DNA of 64,000 nt from Clostridiales bacterium (GCA_022770525.1 JALEHN010000109.1:1-64000); one strand, 5' to 3'. Shown: positions 43,068 to 52,537, numbered from the stretch's first letter. The notes: generated from the letters alone by a model not told the origin. Numbers and translations are program-made.

Positions 43068-43679
43068 ATGAAAAAGGTTGTTCTGGCATCAGCATCGCCA
43101 AGAAGGCGGGAATTGCTTGATCAGGCAGGAATCAGTTATGAAGTGTGCCCCAGCAGCGTCGATGAAGTTGTGACAACTTATGAACCGGGAGAAGCCGTGA
43201 TGGCACTGGCGTCGCAGAAAGCTCTGGATATTGCTGAAAGAGTATTGCAAAGAGATGATGCAAGGATTGTTCTTGGTGCGGATACAGTCGTTGTATTTGA
43301 CGGACAGATTCTTGGCAAGCCAAAAGATGAAGAAGATGCTGCGCGTATGTTAAAAATGCTTGGAGGGCATACACATCAGGTTTACACAGGTGTCTGTTTC
43401 GTGACAAATAAAAACGGACACTGTATAAAGGAATGCTTTTATGAAAAAACAGATGTGACTATGTATGACATTAATGATGCGCAGATTGCATGGTATATAT
43501 CTACCGGTGAGCCTTTTGACAAGGCCGGCGCGTACGGTATTCAGGGGTACGGCAGTGTTTTTGTTGCGTCAATATCCGGTGATTATAACAATGTCGTAGG
43601 TCTTCCTCTTGCAAAAGTCTGGCAGTACTTATATCTATTATGTAATGAATCGGAGTTGTTAATTGATGAGCAGCAGTAA
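43068..43679 (+). CDS. maf: Maf-family nucleoside triphosphate pyrophosphatase
   Basis: A 203-residue Maf protein: VVLASASPRRRELLDQAG at the start, then VLGADTVVVFDGQILGKPKD and GEPFDKAGAYGIQGYGS. Maf enzymes hydrolyse dTTP, UTP or modified nucleotides and are house-cleaning or septum-related. The start at 43068 follows AGAGGAGATAAAGC; an upstream ATG at 43008 lacks a binding site. Its 3' end overlaps the next gene by 14 bp, so the two are likely coupled. Confidence 0.94.
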   Translation: MKKVVLASASPRRRELLDQAGISYEVCPSSVDEVVTTYEPGEAVMALASQKALDIAERVLQRDDARIVLGADTVVVFDGQILGKPKDEEDAARMLKMLGGHTHQVYTGVCFVTNKNGHCIKECFYEKTDVTMYDINDAQIAWYISTGEPFDKAGAYGIQGYGSVFVASISGDYNNVVGLPLAKVWQYLYLLCNESELLIDEQQ

Positions 43680-44955
43680 AGCAGATGATTTGGAACGGGA
43701 GAATTTTTTGAATTTTGCCGGTCATTTCCAGGAAGATGTAAAGTGCGGCCTTACGGTGTTTTATGATCATGTAGTGAATAAGCTGTCTGTTCCTTACAAG
43801 ATTAAAAATAAAGAATTTTCTGTATTCGCGGCAGACACGCCGGCTTTTTCCCTGGAGCTTCAATTTCATAATGTCATTATCGAAGATGGCCGTCATCCAA
43901 GAGAGATATTGATGACCTGTGTACGCGGGGAGTGCATTAATGATCATTCGGCTACCGGAAAATACCGCATCCGGTTTATTAATGGTCTTGTAACAGAAGG
44001 CATGATCAAGGAGAGTTCTTTTACATTTGATGAGCTGACAGTGCATCTGCACTTGTGGAATTACAATTTCAGCACTTATCCATTTTCTGTGGATACAGAT
44101 AAGGTCCCATGGCGTCTTATTTATGAACCGGCAGCATCTCTGATGCAGAAGTGGCAGATGCTGGGTGAATCCGGTCTTAATGAAAATGAAATAGAGAATG
44201 CAACGACTTTTCAGTTCCTTTATACTTATCTTGGGCTGTATCTTGATTCTGAAACCTATGTCGGATATGGAAAATCATCGGTTGTTTATGATAAAGCCCT
44301 GATTGACCGGTGCGTTCTGTCAAAGCGCATGCGACTTGCGGCTAAAAAGCTGTTTGAAACATGTCACTGGAAAGATATGGAAACGCTTCTTGAAAACTAT
44401 GAAGATAATATCCGAGGCTTTTTTGAAGCCTGGGTGCTGAAAATTACAAACAAAGAAGGCAGAATTTTGTTTGACTGTGTCAGTGAGATGATTGAGCGCT
44501 GTACAAGAGATTACCCGCGCAGAAAAGATATTCTGCCGTTATATGCGGGAAATCGCAGCTTTGTAAGGGATATACTTGATACAATGTTTGAAAGCCGGGG
44601 ATATAAAGGAAGTTATCCGGTGTATGTTCTTAAAGATAAGCCAAAGTTTATTGAAACAAGTTTTGTGTATGAACGCAAATATACTTATATTAACGAAAAA
44701 CAGAAAGTAAGAATGATTACATTTATCGAAAGCATTGTTGAAGGTGGTCTGCAGATCAGCGCTGTGGATGGGACGATGCTTGTGCGGGATGGCAGTGAAA
44801 AAACATTTTTAAATAATGCACTTTATTGCTATTTTACGGATGGCGGACGGCGAAGCGCAAGAATGAAGGAAAGTCTGTATATCACACCCGAGATGAGCAG
44901 AGAAGAACTTCGGGAAGATATCGCGGCATTCTTTAAGCAGATTACGGCGGTTTAA
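43666..44955 (+). CDS. Unrecognised 429-residue cytoplasmic protein
   Basis: I do not recognise this protein with confidence; it may belong to one of the Lachnospiraceae-restricted DUF families (DUF3878 is a possibility from memory, not checked). It has no signal peptide, membrane segment or nucleotide-binding motif. It reads as a mixed alpha/beta protein with several Trp/Tyr-rich stretches (HLHLWNYNFSTYPF; TTFQFLYTYLGLYLD) and a C-terminal region FIESIVEGGLQISAVDGTML. The start ATG at 43666 lies inside the end of maf with GGAG ten bases upstream. Translational coupling to maf is the only functional hint. The gene ends 44 bp before a terminator hairpin. Confidence 0.75.
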   Translation: MSSSKADDLERENFLNFAGHFQEDVKCGLTVFYDHVVNKLSVPYKIKNKEFSVFAADTPAFSLELQFHNVIIEDGRHPREILMTCVRGECINDHSATGKYRIRFINGLVTEGMIKESSFTFDELTVHLHLWNYNFSTYPFSVDTDKVPWRLIYEPAASLMQKWQMLGESGLNENEIENATTFQFLYTYLGLYLDSETYVGYGKSSVVYDKALIDRCVLSKRMRLAAKKLFETCHWKDMETLLENYEDNIRGFFEAWVLKITNKEGRILFDCVSEMIERCTRDYPRRKDILPLYAGNRSFVRDILDTMFESRGYKGSYPVYVLKDKPKFIETSFVYERKYTYINEKQKVRMITFIESIVEGGLQISAVDGTMLVRDGSEKTFLNNALYCYFTDGGRRSARMKESLYITPEMSREELREDIAAFFKQITAV

Positions 44956-44998
44956 GTGCATGTGATTTTGGTCCGCCAAATCGTTGCCAATGAAAAAC

Positions 44999-45031
44999 GG
45001 GCAGATTCACCTGTATTCAGGGGATCTGCCC
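44999..45031 (+). terminator. Terminator of the maf operon
   Basis: GGGCAGAT at 44999-45006 pairs with ATCTGCCC at 45024-45031, with a short CTTAC tail rather than a long U-tract. Confidence 0.5.
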
Positions 45032-45051
45032 TTACGTACCTGCACGGGCGC

Positions 45052-45074
45052 AAAGAGTCACTAGGTGACTCTTT
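45052..45074 (-). terminator. Terminator of the M32 carboxypeptidase gene
   Basis: AAAGAGTCAC pairs perfectly with GTGACTCTTT on a three-base loop, directly after the minus-strand stop codon at 45076. The T tract is only three bases. Confidence 0.6.
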
Positions 45075-45075
45075 G

Positions 45076-46578
45076 TTACAGACTGCTGTAGAGGGCCGTA
45101 TATTTTTCGTTTAAATAATCTATATAATACTGTGGATTAAAATTTTCACCCATCATACCAGATAAAAGCTCATTGGTCGTTTTTGTTTTGCCGAAACGGT
45201 GCAGATGTTCTTTAAGATAATCATTGATGGCTGCAAAATTTCCTTTTTCAAGACAGTCGTCGATATTGATTGCTGTTTTTAAATGAGCATAAATCTGTGC
45301 GGCTATGGCTGTGCCGATGGCATAGGACGGAAAATAGCCGAAATCGCCGCAGGACCAGTGGATATCCTGCAAAATACCTTCGCTGTCATTCTCAGGACGG
45401 ATACCAAGATATTCTTCATACTTATCGTTCCAGAGCTTTGGAAGCAGGTCAATATCAAAATCATTATTAATGACATATTTCTCTATCTCATATCTGATGA
45501 TAATGTGAAGGCAGTAAGTCAGTTCATCAGCTTCCGTACGTATCAGTGAAGGCTGAGACTTATTGATGCCCAGAATAAAATGATCAAGGGTTATATCATT
45601 AAGCTGTTCTTTAAACGTTTCCTGAAGCTGCGGATATAGCGGTGTCCAGAATGCACGGCTTCGCCCGATGTTGTTTTCAAAAAGCCGTGACTGGCCTTCA
45701 TGAAAGCCCATGGAGGTTCCGGTACCGACCGGTGTCATTGTCAGTGCATCATCAATATGCATTTCGTAAAGCGCATGTCCGCCTTCATGAATCGTTGAAA
45801 ACATGGCACTTTCAAGATTGTTTTCAAAAAAAGCCGTTGTAATCCGGACATCTCTATTGTGGAGATTGGTTGTAAACGGATGGGCACTTTCAAGCATGAC
45901 GCCTTTCGTAAAATCAAAGCCGATGTATTTTGCAAGCCGGTGTGAAACTTCACGTTGTTTATCAATATCATAGTGCAATTCGTTATAGTGCTTATCAATT
46001 TTATCACTTTTTTTGCTGACCATCCTGACAAGAGGAATGATTGTGTCTTTCAGCCGATTGAAAAAAGTGTCCAGTATTTGTGTATTAAAGCCTTTTTCAT
46101 ATTCGTCGAGCAGAATATCATAAAGCGGTCCGTTATAGCCCCGGTCTTTGGCTTTATAAGCCGCAAATTTCTTTTTATAGTCAATAATTTCTTTTAAAAC
46201 AGGAGCAAACAGAGCGTAATCATTATTCTTTTTTGCTTTTTGCCAGACAGAAGAAGCTTTTGCTGTCAATGCTTTGTACGCACTGTATTCTGCCTGGGGA
46301 ATAGGTCTGACATCATCATATGCGTTTTTTAATTCTTTGACAATTGAAGATTCCAATGCTGACAGCTGCTCTTTGCAAAGCGTATTTAATAGAAAAGTCA
46401 CATCATCGTTGATCAGTGCGTTGTAATATTCGTCGGATAAAATGCCCATAACAGCAGATGTATTGTCGATGGCTTTTTCGGGTGCTTTTGTGGCATTGTC
46501 CCATTCAAATAATGTAAGTGCCGTAAACAGTGCATTTTGCTTATCAAGATAAGGCTTTAGTTTGTTAAAAGAGTTCAT
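45076..46578 (-). CDS. M32-family zinc carboxypeptidase
   Basis: A 500-residue, mostly helical metallo-carboxypeptidase of family M32 (thermostable carboxypeptidase 1 / Taq type). The zinc site is H264-E-G-G-H268 in STIHEGGHALYEMH, and the third ligand is in MGFHEGQSRLFEN. These enzymes remove most C-terminal amino acids except proline in the cytoplasm. The ATG at 46578 is chosen because AAGGA would sit immediately against an ATG 12 bases earlier. The gene is monocistronic and bounded by hairpins. Confidence 0.93.
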   Translation of the reverse strand: MNSFNKLKPYLDKQNALFTALTLFEWDNATKAPEKAIDNTSAVMGILSDEYYNALINDDVTFLLNTLCKEQLSALESSIVKELKNAYDDVRPIPQAEYSAYKALTAKASSVWQKAKKNNDYALFAPVLKEIIDYKKKFAAYKAKDRGYNGPLYDILLDEYEKGFNTQILDTFFNRLKDTIIPLVRMVSKKSDKIDKHYNELHYDIDKQREVSHRLAKYIGFDFTKGVMLESAHPFTTNLHNRDVRITTAFFENNLESAMFSTIHEGGHALYEMHIDDALTMTPVGTGTSMGFHEGQSRLFENNIGRSRAFWTPLYPQLQETFKEQLNDITLDHFILGINKSQPSLIRTEADELTYCLHIIIRYEIEKYVINNDFDIDLLPKLWNDKYEEYLGIRPENDSEGILQDIHWSCGDFGYFPSYAIGTAIAAQIYAHLKTAINIDDCLEKGNFAAINDYLKEHLHRFGKTKTTNELLSGMMGENFNPQYYIDYLNEKYTALYSSL

Positions 46579-46647
46579 TTTGTCACACATCCTTGTCGCT
46601 TATTTTAATGCTATGATATATGATTTCGGGCATATTTGCAATAATTA

Positions 46648-46830
46648 AGTGTCAAGGACAGGGTGTTAAAAGTATGATTACGGATTGTTTCGTGCGGCGC
46701 ACTCCCACAATCCTGCCCGGCATTCGCAATCCATGGGACCCCTGCCCCATTACTTGCTCATACCGGGCGTGTCAATCAGTCATGTCTCCAGTTACATGCA
46801 AGCATAACGCGGAGAATGACTGTTGACACT
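46648..46830. ncRNA. Three-hairpin structured island, possible ncRNA or mobile remnant
   Basis: It is bounded by AGTGTCAA (46648-46655) and TTGACACT (46823-46830), which are complementary. Hairpin A pairs GGATTGT with ACAATCC around an inner GTGC-GGC-GCAC. Hairpin B pairs GCCCGG with CCGGGC around ATGGG/CCCAT. Hairpin C (46769-46829) pairs GTGTCAA, CAGTCAT and TCTCC with GGAGA, ATGACTG and TTGACAC around an inner ATGC-AA-GCAT. GTGTCAA occurs twice, so two alternative pairings with the 3' TTGACAC exist. I do not recognise the class and the transcribed strand is unknown. Confidence 0.55.
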
Positions 46831-47054
46831 GTAATCTGTCAAGTAAAAAAAACATCAAAAAAAAGTAAAAAATATATAGAAAATATTTAAATTTACCAGT
46901 TTTATCTTTAAAATAATTTTATATTGATTTTTGTAAGACAAACTGCCTTAAAGAAAATGTTATTCGCCGATAAAACATTGACGAAAATGTTACGGTAAAC
47001 CCCAAATATGCAAAGTAGACAAAAATGAAAAAGTTTATTTGGCAAAAAGAACTA

Positions 47055-47084
47055 TGGTATAAGTTACCGATATAGTGTACTATA
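47055..47084 (+). promoter_or_regulatory. Possible extended -10 promoter and dyad upstream of the UgpC-like gene
   Basis: TGG-TATAAG (TATAAG at 47058-47063) fits an extended -10. The inverted repeat TATAGT-GT-ACTATA (47071-47084) lies where transcription would begin and could be an operator. The -35 is not convincing. Confidence 0.35.
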
Positions 47085-47151
47085 TACCTATCGAAAGAGA
47101 GATAGTTACGTCTATTAAAAAGTTTAAAAAACCATAAGGGGGATATTTTAA

Positions 47152-48258
47152 ATGGCAAGTTTATCATTGAAAGGTATTTACAAAATTTATCCAAACGGCT
47201 TCAATGCTGTAAAGGACTTCAACCTTGAAATCGAAGATAAAGAATTTATCATCTTCGTAGGTCCTTCAGGATGCGGTAAGTCAACAACACTCCGTATGAT
47301 CGCCGGTCTTGAAGAAATCAGCAAAGGTGAGCTTTACATCGACGGCAAGCTGATGAACGATGTTGAACCTAAGGATAGAGATATTGCGATGGTATTCCAG
47401 AGCTACGCTTTGTATCCGCATATGTCTATTTATGATAATATGGCATTTGGTCTTAAATTAAGAAAAGTTCCTAAAGATGAAATTGATAAAAAAGTTAAAG
47501 ATGCTGCTCGTATCCTTGATATCGAACACTTACTTGACAGAAAACCTAAGTTATTGTCAGGTGGTCAGAGACAGCGTGTTGCTATGGGTCGTGCAATCGT
47601 TCGTGAGCCTAAGGTATTCCTTATGGACGAACCTTTATCAAATCTTGATGCAAAACTTCGTGTACAGATGCGTCTTGAAATTTCCAAATTACATCAGAGA
47701 TTACAGACAACAATCATCTATGTAACACATGACCAGACAGAAGCTATGACACTTGGTACAAGAATCGTAGTTATGAAAGATGGTATCGTTCAGCAGGTTG
47801 ACTCTCCACAGAACCTGTATGACAGACCGGGCAATCTTTTCGTTGCAGGTTTCATCGGATCACCTCAGATGAACTTCATCGATGCTAAACTTGTTAAAGA
47901 AGGCGGCAAAGTATACCTTGCATTCGGACCATACAAGATTACAGTTACACCTGAAAAGGCTAAAGCTTGTGAAGCATACATCGGTAAAGAAGTTACATTC
48001 GGCATCCGTCCTGAAAACGTACATGCAGCTGAAAAATATGACAAAGCTAACGTTAACAATACAGTTAAATCAACAGTTAGAGTATTTGAAATGCTTGGTG
48101 CTGAAGTATTCGTATATGTTACATGTGAAGGCGTTGATATTACAGTTCGTGAAGCTCCGGGTACAGTTGTTAAACCTGGTGATGAAATTTCAATTGCATT
48201 TGATGTTGAAAAGATTCATATCTTCGACAAAGAAACACAGGTTACAATTACAAACTAA
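47152..48258 (+). CDS. ugpC: Sugar ABC transporter ATP-binding protein, UgpC/MsmK/MalK type
   Basis: A 368-residue ATPase. It has Walker [11 protein letters not shown]-loop [12 protein letters not shown], signature [14 protein letters not shown], Walker [13 protein letters not shown] and the H-loop [10 protein letters not shown]-terminal TOBE/OB domain (about 240-365) is typical of MalK/UgpC. No permease or binding-protein gene is adjacent. In many Firmicutes a single orphan MsmK-type ATPase energises several CUT1 sugar importers encoded elsewhere, and this gene fits that. The start follows AAGGGGGATATTTTAA. A strong terminator follows. The next gene is a CdaR/PucR-type regulator. Confidence 0.94.
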   Translation: MASLSLKGIYKIYPNGFNAVKDFNLEIEDKEFIIFVGPSGCGKSTTLRMIAGLEEISKGELYIDGKLMNDVEPKDRDIAMVFQSYALYPHMSIYDNMAFGLKLRKVPKDEIDKKVKDAARILDIEHLLDRKPKLLSGGQRQRVAMGRAIVREPKVFLMDEPLSNLDAKLRVQMRLEISKLHQRLQTTIIYVTHDQTEAMTLGTRIVVMKDGIVQQVDSPQNLYDRPGNLFVAGFIGSPQMNFIDAKLVKEGGKVYLAFGPYKITVTPEKAKACEAYIGKEVTFGIRPENVHAAEKYDKANVNNTVKSTVRVFEMLGAEVFVYVTCEGVDITVREAPGTVVKPGDEISIAFDVEKIHIFDKETQVTITN

Positions 48259-48276
48259 TTCATCAGAAAATATGTC

Positions 48277-48309
48277 AGGGGAAATACTTCAAAGTATTTC
48301 CCCTTTTTT
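48277..48309 (+). terminator. Terminator of the UgpC-like gene
   Basis: AGGGGAAATACTT (48277-48289) pairs perfectly with AAGTATTTCCCCT (48292-48304) and is followed by TTTTT. Confidence 0.9.
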
Positions 48310-48402
48310 AAAGTCAGGAGCTGATTTTCGGACTTTACTTGCCCGAAAAGATAAAATGTGCTAAAATAACATAAAAACATTAATATGCAGGGAGTGAAAA
48401 TA

Positions 48403-49491
48403 ATGGCTTATAACCAGATGCTTCAGAGTACCATAGAAGGCGTCAAGTCCATCGCGAGAACAGATTTATGTGTGATGGATACTGATGCCAATGTCATTGC
48501 TTCAACAATCAATTCGGCAGATGAATATAGAAATTCAGTCCGTGCATTTGTCGATTCACCGGCAGAAATACAGGTTGTGTCCGGCTATCAGTATTTTAAA
48601 ATTTTCGATGGAAGCCAGCTGGAGTATATTATGCTGATCCGCGGCGACAGCGATGACATTTATACGATCGGCAAGCTTGTTGCTTTCCAGATTCAGAATT
48701 TAATATCGGCTTATAAAGAAAAGTTTGATAAAGAGAATTTTATCAAAAATGTTCTTTTGGATAACATGCTTCTTGTTGATGTGTATAATAAAGCGAAAAA
48801 ACTTCATATTGACGCTGAAGCAAGACGTGTTGTTTTTGTCATAGAGACAAACAAAGAAAAAGACAGCAATGCCATGGATATTATTAAAAGCCTTTTTGCA
48901 GGGCATTCCAAAGATTTTATCACAGCTGTCGATGAGAAGAACATTATCCTTGTCAAAGAGATGAAAGAAGACGAAGATTATGAAGACCTTGACAGGACTG
49001 CAAAAATGATTGTCGATATGCTTGGATCCGAAGCGATGGCCAATGCCTATGTCGCTTACGGTAATATCATTGATAAGATCAAGGATATTTCAAAATCATA
49101 CAAAGAAGCTAAAATGGCGCTTGATGTCGGAAAGATTTTCCACAGCGAGAAAAATATTTCGGCATATAACAGGCTTGGCATCGGACGATTGATTTATCAG
49201 CTGCCGATACCGCTTTGTAAAATGTTTATTGATGAAGTATTTCCGGGCATGACACCGGATGAGTTTGATGATGAGACACTGCTGACAATCAATAAATTTT
49301 TTGAAAACAGTCTTAACGTTTCTGAAACGGCAAGACAGCTTTATATTCACAGAAATACGCTTGTGTACAGACTTGATAAAGTGAATAAAGCGACCGGACT
49401 TGACCTTCGTGTATTTGAAGATGCGATTACCTTTGAAATCGCACTGATGGTTGTCAGATACATGAGATATATGGAAAATAATGAATATTGA
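48403..49491 (+). CDS. CdaR/PucR-type transcriptional regulator
   Basis: A 362-residue regulator. The N-terminal about 100 residues look like a putative sugar-diacid-recognition sensor domain (MLQSTIEGVKSIARTDLCVM; FKIFDGSQLEYIMLIRG). A middle GGDEF-like/CdaR region follows. The C-terminal PucR HTH is clear: LNVSETARQLYIHRNTLVYR and LDKVNKATGLDLR. It probably senses a small carboxylate or sugar metabolite. The start at 48403 follows GGGAGTGAAAATA. It lies between the UgpC-like gene and rnf, with terminators on both sides, so its target cannot be read from position alone. Confidence 0.85.
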   Translation: MAYNQMLQSTIEGVKSIARTDLCVMDTDANVIASTINSADEYRNSVRAFVDSPAEIQVVSGYQYFKIFDGSQLEYIMLIRGDSDDIYTIGKLVAFQIQNLISAYKEKFDKENFIKNVLLDNMLLVDVYNKAKKLHIDAEARRVVFVIETNKEKDSNAMDIIKSLFAGHSKDFITAVDEKNIILVKEMKEDEDYEDLDRTAKMIVDMLGSEAMANAYVAYGNIIDKIKDISKSYKEAKMALDVGKIFHSEKNISAYNRLGIGRLIYQLPIPLCKMFIDEVFPGMTPDEFDDETLLTINKFFENSLNVSETARQLYIHRNTLVYRLDKVNKATGLDLRVFEDAITFEIALMVVRYMRYMENNEY

Positions 49492-49537
49492 CGGGACGCA
49501 TCATTGTACCGGTCATGACTGAATTTGTATACTTAAA

Positions 49538-49567
49538 AAGAATCCTGGGGCACAGGGTTCTTTTTTT
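49538..49567 (+). terminator. Terminator of the CdaR-type gene
   Basis: AAGAATCCTG pairs with CAGGGTTCTT (one G-T wobble) around a short loop, followed by a run of T. Confidence 0.85.
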
Positions 49568-49598
49568 GTACTAAATTAAATACTTTTTTAACAAAATA

Positions 49599-49627
49599 TT
49601 GAAAAGTCTTGTTAAAAATAGTACAAT
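49599..49627 (+). promoter_or_regulatory. Promoter of the rnf operon
   Basis: TTGAAA at 49599-49604 and TACAAT at 49622-49627 with 17-bp spacing, 52 bp before the rnfC start. A TATAAT overlaps just downstream, so the exact -10 is uncertain. Confidence 0.5.
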
Positions 49628-49679
49628 ATAATTTGACCAAATTCTGTTTTTTACAGAATATTTTAAGAGGAGGATTCAT

Positions 49680-51032
49680 ATGTCTAGTAGTTCAATGGGA
49701 ATTCTTGGTAAATTAGGATTCGTGAAAAATCCGGGCGCGCCAGTTCCACACAGAAAACATACGAAAGATATGGAAACTGTGGAAATGCCGGTACCGGCTT
49801 CGGTCACTATTCTGATGTCCCAACATATCGGAGCGCCTTGTACACCGACTGTGAAAGTCGGAGACCAGGTTTATGTTGGTACTGTGATCGGAGATTCCGA
49901 TAAGTTCGTATCTGCGCCAATTCATTCCAGTGTGTCAGGAAAAGTTAAAAAAATTGACACTGTTCTGACAAGCAATGGGGCAAATACGCAGTGCGTTATT
50001 ATCGAAACTGATGGTGAACAGACACCGGACCCGTCTATTCAGCCACCGGTTGTTGAGAATGATGCAGATCTTGTGAAAGCTATCAGAGCATCAGGCCTTG
50101 TCGGCCTCGGCGGAGCAGGCTTCCCGGCCCATGTAAAGTTAAACCCGGCTCCGGATGTTAAGGCAAACATTGATACGCTTGTAATCAATGGTGCTGAGTG
50201 TGAACCGTACATAACAGCTGATGTCCGGGAAATTATTGAAAATTCATGGGACATTATGTCAGGTATTTATACTGTGGCAGAATTGCTGCAGGTAAAGCAG
50301 GCAATTATCGGTATTGAAGATAATAAGCCGGAAGCTATTAAAATTATGCAGGATATTGCTGCAAAAGATGACGAACACGGTGATATTGTCAAAGTGAAAG
50401 TTTTACCTTCAAGGTATCCGCAGGGTGCAGAAAAAGTTTTGATCGACCAGTGTACAGGCAGACAGGTACCTCCTGGAAAACTGCCTTCAGATGTGGGCGT
50501 TGTTGTTATGAACGTTGCCTCTATTGCATTTCTCGCGAGATATCTGAAAACAGGTATGCCGCTGACACATAAGAGAATTACTGTAGACGGCTCAGCTGTG
50601 GCAGAACCGAAAAATATTCGTGTCTGTATCGGTACACCGATTAAAGATGTCATTGCTTTTTGCGGCGGTTATAAAGAAGAACCGGCAAAACTTTTATATG
50701 GCGGCCCGATGATGGGTACACCAATCGTCAGCGATGAACTGCCGATCCTTAAAAATACAAATGCTATTCTGGCATTTAACCGTCAGGATGCACAGAGCAT
50801 GGAGGCAACAGACTGTATCCGCTGCGGACGCTGCGTCAATGCATGTCCTATGAATCTGATGCCGACAATGCTTGAACAATATACGGAAATTAAGAATGCC
50901 GACGGTCTTAAACGTCTGAATGTTATGGCATGTATGGAGTGCGGCTGCTGTTCATTTGTATGTCCGGCCAACCGTAAGCTTGTACAGTCCATCAGAGTGG
51001 GCAAAGGCATTGTCAGAAATAGTGGAAAGTAG
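49680..51032 (+). CDS. rnfC: Ion-translocating ferredoxin:NAD+ oxidoreductase subunit RnfC
   Basis: A 450-residue soluble, membrane-associated subunit. It has the NADH/FMN-binding region (SGLVGLGGAGFPAHVKL; NGAECEPYITAD), then an SLBB domain. Two [4Fe-4S] motifs, CIRCGRCVNACPMNL and CMECGCCSFVCPANR, lie near the C-terminus. RnfC is the NAD(H) site of the complex that couples ferredoxin oxidation to Na+ or H+ export. The start follows AAGAGGAGGATTCAT. It is the first gene of the compact rnfCDGEAB operon, the usual order in acetogens and Lachnospiraceae. Confidence 0.97.
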   Translation: MSSSSMGILGKLGFVKNPGAPVPHRKHTKDMETVEMPVPASVTILMSQHIGAPCTPTVKVGDQVYVGTVIGDSDKFVSAPIHSSVSGKVKKIDTVLTSNGANTQCVIIETDGEQTPDPSIQPPVVENDADLVKAIRASGLVGLGGAGFPAHVKLNPAPDVKANIDTLVINGAECEPYITADVREIIENSWDIMSGIYTVAELLQVKQAIIGIEDNKPEAIKIMQDIAAKDDEHGDIVKVKVLPSRYPQGAEKVLIDQCTGRQVPPGKLPSDVGVVVMNVASIAFLARYLKTGMPLTHKRITVDGSAVAEPKNIRVCIGTPIKDVIAFCGGYKEEPAKLLYGGPMMGTPIVSDELPILKNTNAILAFNRQDAQSMEATDCIRCGRCVNACPMNLMPTMLEQYTEIKNADGLKRLNVMACMECGCCSFVCPANRKLVQSIRVGKGIVRNSGK

Positions 51033-51041
51033 GTGTAATCA

Positions 51042-51974
51042 ATGGATAATAAATTAATCGTTTCTTCATCACCGCATATCAGCAGTCCGGTGAAGACAAA
51101 AACTCTGATGATTGATGTTATTATTGCTTTAATGCCTGCTTTTATCGCATCAATCATTCTTTTCGGTGTCAGAAGCATCATCATTGTATGCGCAACTGTA
51201 GCAGCAGCTGTGGTTGCGGAGTATATCTGCCGTAAAGTCATGAAACGTCCGAATACGATCACAGACTTCAGTGCGATTGTTACAGGTTTGCTTCTTGCGT
51301 TCAACCTTCCTGCCACAGTGCCGATCTGGATGGCAGTTTTAGGTGCAGTGATCGCTATCGTTGTTGTTAAACAGATGTTTGGCGGTATCGGCAATAACTT
51401 TGTAAACCCTGCACTGGCTGCACGTATTATTCTCATGACTTCATTCCCGACAGCCATGACTTCATGGACAGCGCCGTTTGACGGTACAGCCACAGCGACA
51501 CCTTTGGCGATTGCCGCAGGCGGTAATGCAAGTGAGCTGCCTTCATATCTTGATATGTTCCTTGGCAAGACCGGCGGTTGTATCGGTGAGACATGTGCGC
51601 TGGCACTTTTAATCGGCGGTATTTACCTTGTGATCAGAAAAGTTATTTCACCGATTATTCCTTTAATATATATTGCTGTGGTATTTGTTTTTTCAGCAGC
51701 ACTGGGACAGGATCCTGTGATGCAGATATTATCCGGCGGTTTATTTATCGGTGCGATTTTTATGGCAACAGATTATGTGACAAGTCCTCTGACAAATAAA
51801 GGAAAGGTCATTTATGCAATTGGCTGCGGTATTCTGACAGTTTTGATCCGTTCATTCGGTTCATTGCCGGAAGGTGTATCCTTCTCAATCATTATTATGA
51901 ATATCCTTGTGCCTCACATTGAAAAATTAACAACACCAAAACCATTTGGTGCGCAAAAGGAGGCTGCAAAATAA
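51042..51974 (+). CDS. rnfD: Rnf complex membrane subunit RnfD
   Basis: A 310-residue membrane protein with about nine helices. RnfD carries a covalently bound FMN through a Thr in a segment that here reads PFDGTATATPLAIA. Other family elements are FGGIGNNFVNPALAARI and FIGAIFMATDYVTSP. It forms the membrane electron path with RnfG. It ends on the same base where rnfG begins, so translation is coupled. Confidence 0.96.
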   Translation: MDNKLIVSSSPHISSPVKTKTLMIDVIIALMPAFIASIILFGVRSIIIVCATVAAAVVAEYICRKVMKRPNTITDFSAIVTGLLLAFNLPATVPIWMAVLGAVIAIVVVKQMFGGIGNNFVNPALAARIILMTSFPTAMTSWTAPFDGTATATPLAIAAGGNASELPSYLDMFLGKTGGCIGETCALALLIGGIYLVIRKVISPIIPLIYIAVVFVFSAALGQDPVMQILSGGLFIGAIFMATDYVTSPLTNKGKVIYAIGCGILTVLIRSFGSLPEGVSFSIIIMNILVPHIEKLTTPKPFGAQKEAAK

Positions 51975-52537
51975 TGAGTGCTAAAAAGATTATTGGACCA
52001 ACTGCGATATTAACTGTGATTGTACTGGTTGTTACAGCACTGCTTGTACTTGTCAACGGTATGACAGCAGATAAGATTGCAGCACTTAAAGCGGCAAATG
52101 ATGAAGCTTCAAAGAAAGAAGTTCTTGCAGATGCCGATGGTTTTGAAGAAAAAACAATCGAACTTGACGGTACGACTTATACATATGCTGAAGCCACAAA
52201 CGGTGCGGGTTATGTTTTTACAACATCTTATAAGGGCTACGGCGGTGCTGTTGAGTGTATGACAGGTATTACAACAGACGGCACAGTGACAGGTGTCAAG
52301 TTGACAGACTGCAATGAGACACCTGGTCTTGGAGCGAAAGCTGCCGGAACAGATGATTTCGGTGTTTCATGGAGAGGTCAGTTTGTCGGCAGAGCAGCCG
52401 GAGAAGAATTGAAGGTTTCAAAAGACGGCGGAGATATCAATGCCATTGCCGGTGCTACAATTACTTCCAGAGCTGTTACAAATTCAGTGGATAAAGCTTT
52501 AGAAATTTATAATGCAGTTACAGGAGGTGCAAATTAA
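51974..52537 (+). CDS. rnfG: Rnf complex FMN-binding subunit RnfG
   Basis: A 187-residue protein with one N-terminal membrane anchor (about 8-29) and an extracytoplasmic FMN-binding domain. The flavinylation motif is AGATITS (residues 159-165), the RnfG/NqrC form of S-G-A-T-x-T, with the conserved Thr present. GIETPGLG-type sequence appears as NETPGLGAKA. The start overlaps the rnfD stop and its stop overlaps the rnfE start. A flavin transferase ApbE would be needed and is not in this window. Confidence 0.96.
   Translation: MSAKKIIGPTAILTVIVLVVTALLVLVNGMTADKIAALKAANDEASKKEVLADADGFEEKTIELDGTTYTYAEATNGAGYVFTTSYKGYGGAVECMTGITTDGTVTGVKLTDCNETPGLGAKAAGTDDFGVSWRGQFVGRAAGEELKVSKDGGDINAIAGATITSRAVTNSVDKALEIYNAVTGGAN

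Larger units (their letters stand above)
46579..47151. other. 573-bp intergenic region with a structured island and AT-rich promoter region
   Basis: The region holds a GC-richer, hairpin-dense island (46648-46830) followed by about 320 bp of very AT-rich DNA leading to the UgpC-like gene. No credible coding sequence is present; a 68-codon frame at 46620-46826 is an artefact of the structured island. Confidence 0.6.

Noticed and set aside
46620-46826. 68-codon open frame in the intergenic region before the UgpC-like gene
   Set aside because: It lies across the structured hairpin island, has no ribosome binding site, and its composition follows the palindromes rather than codon use.
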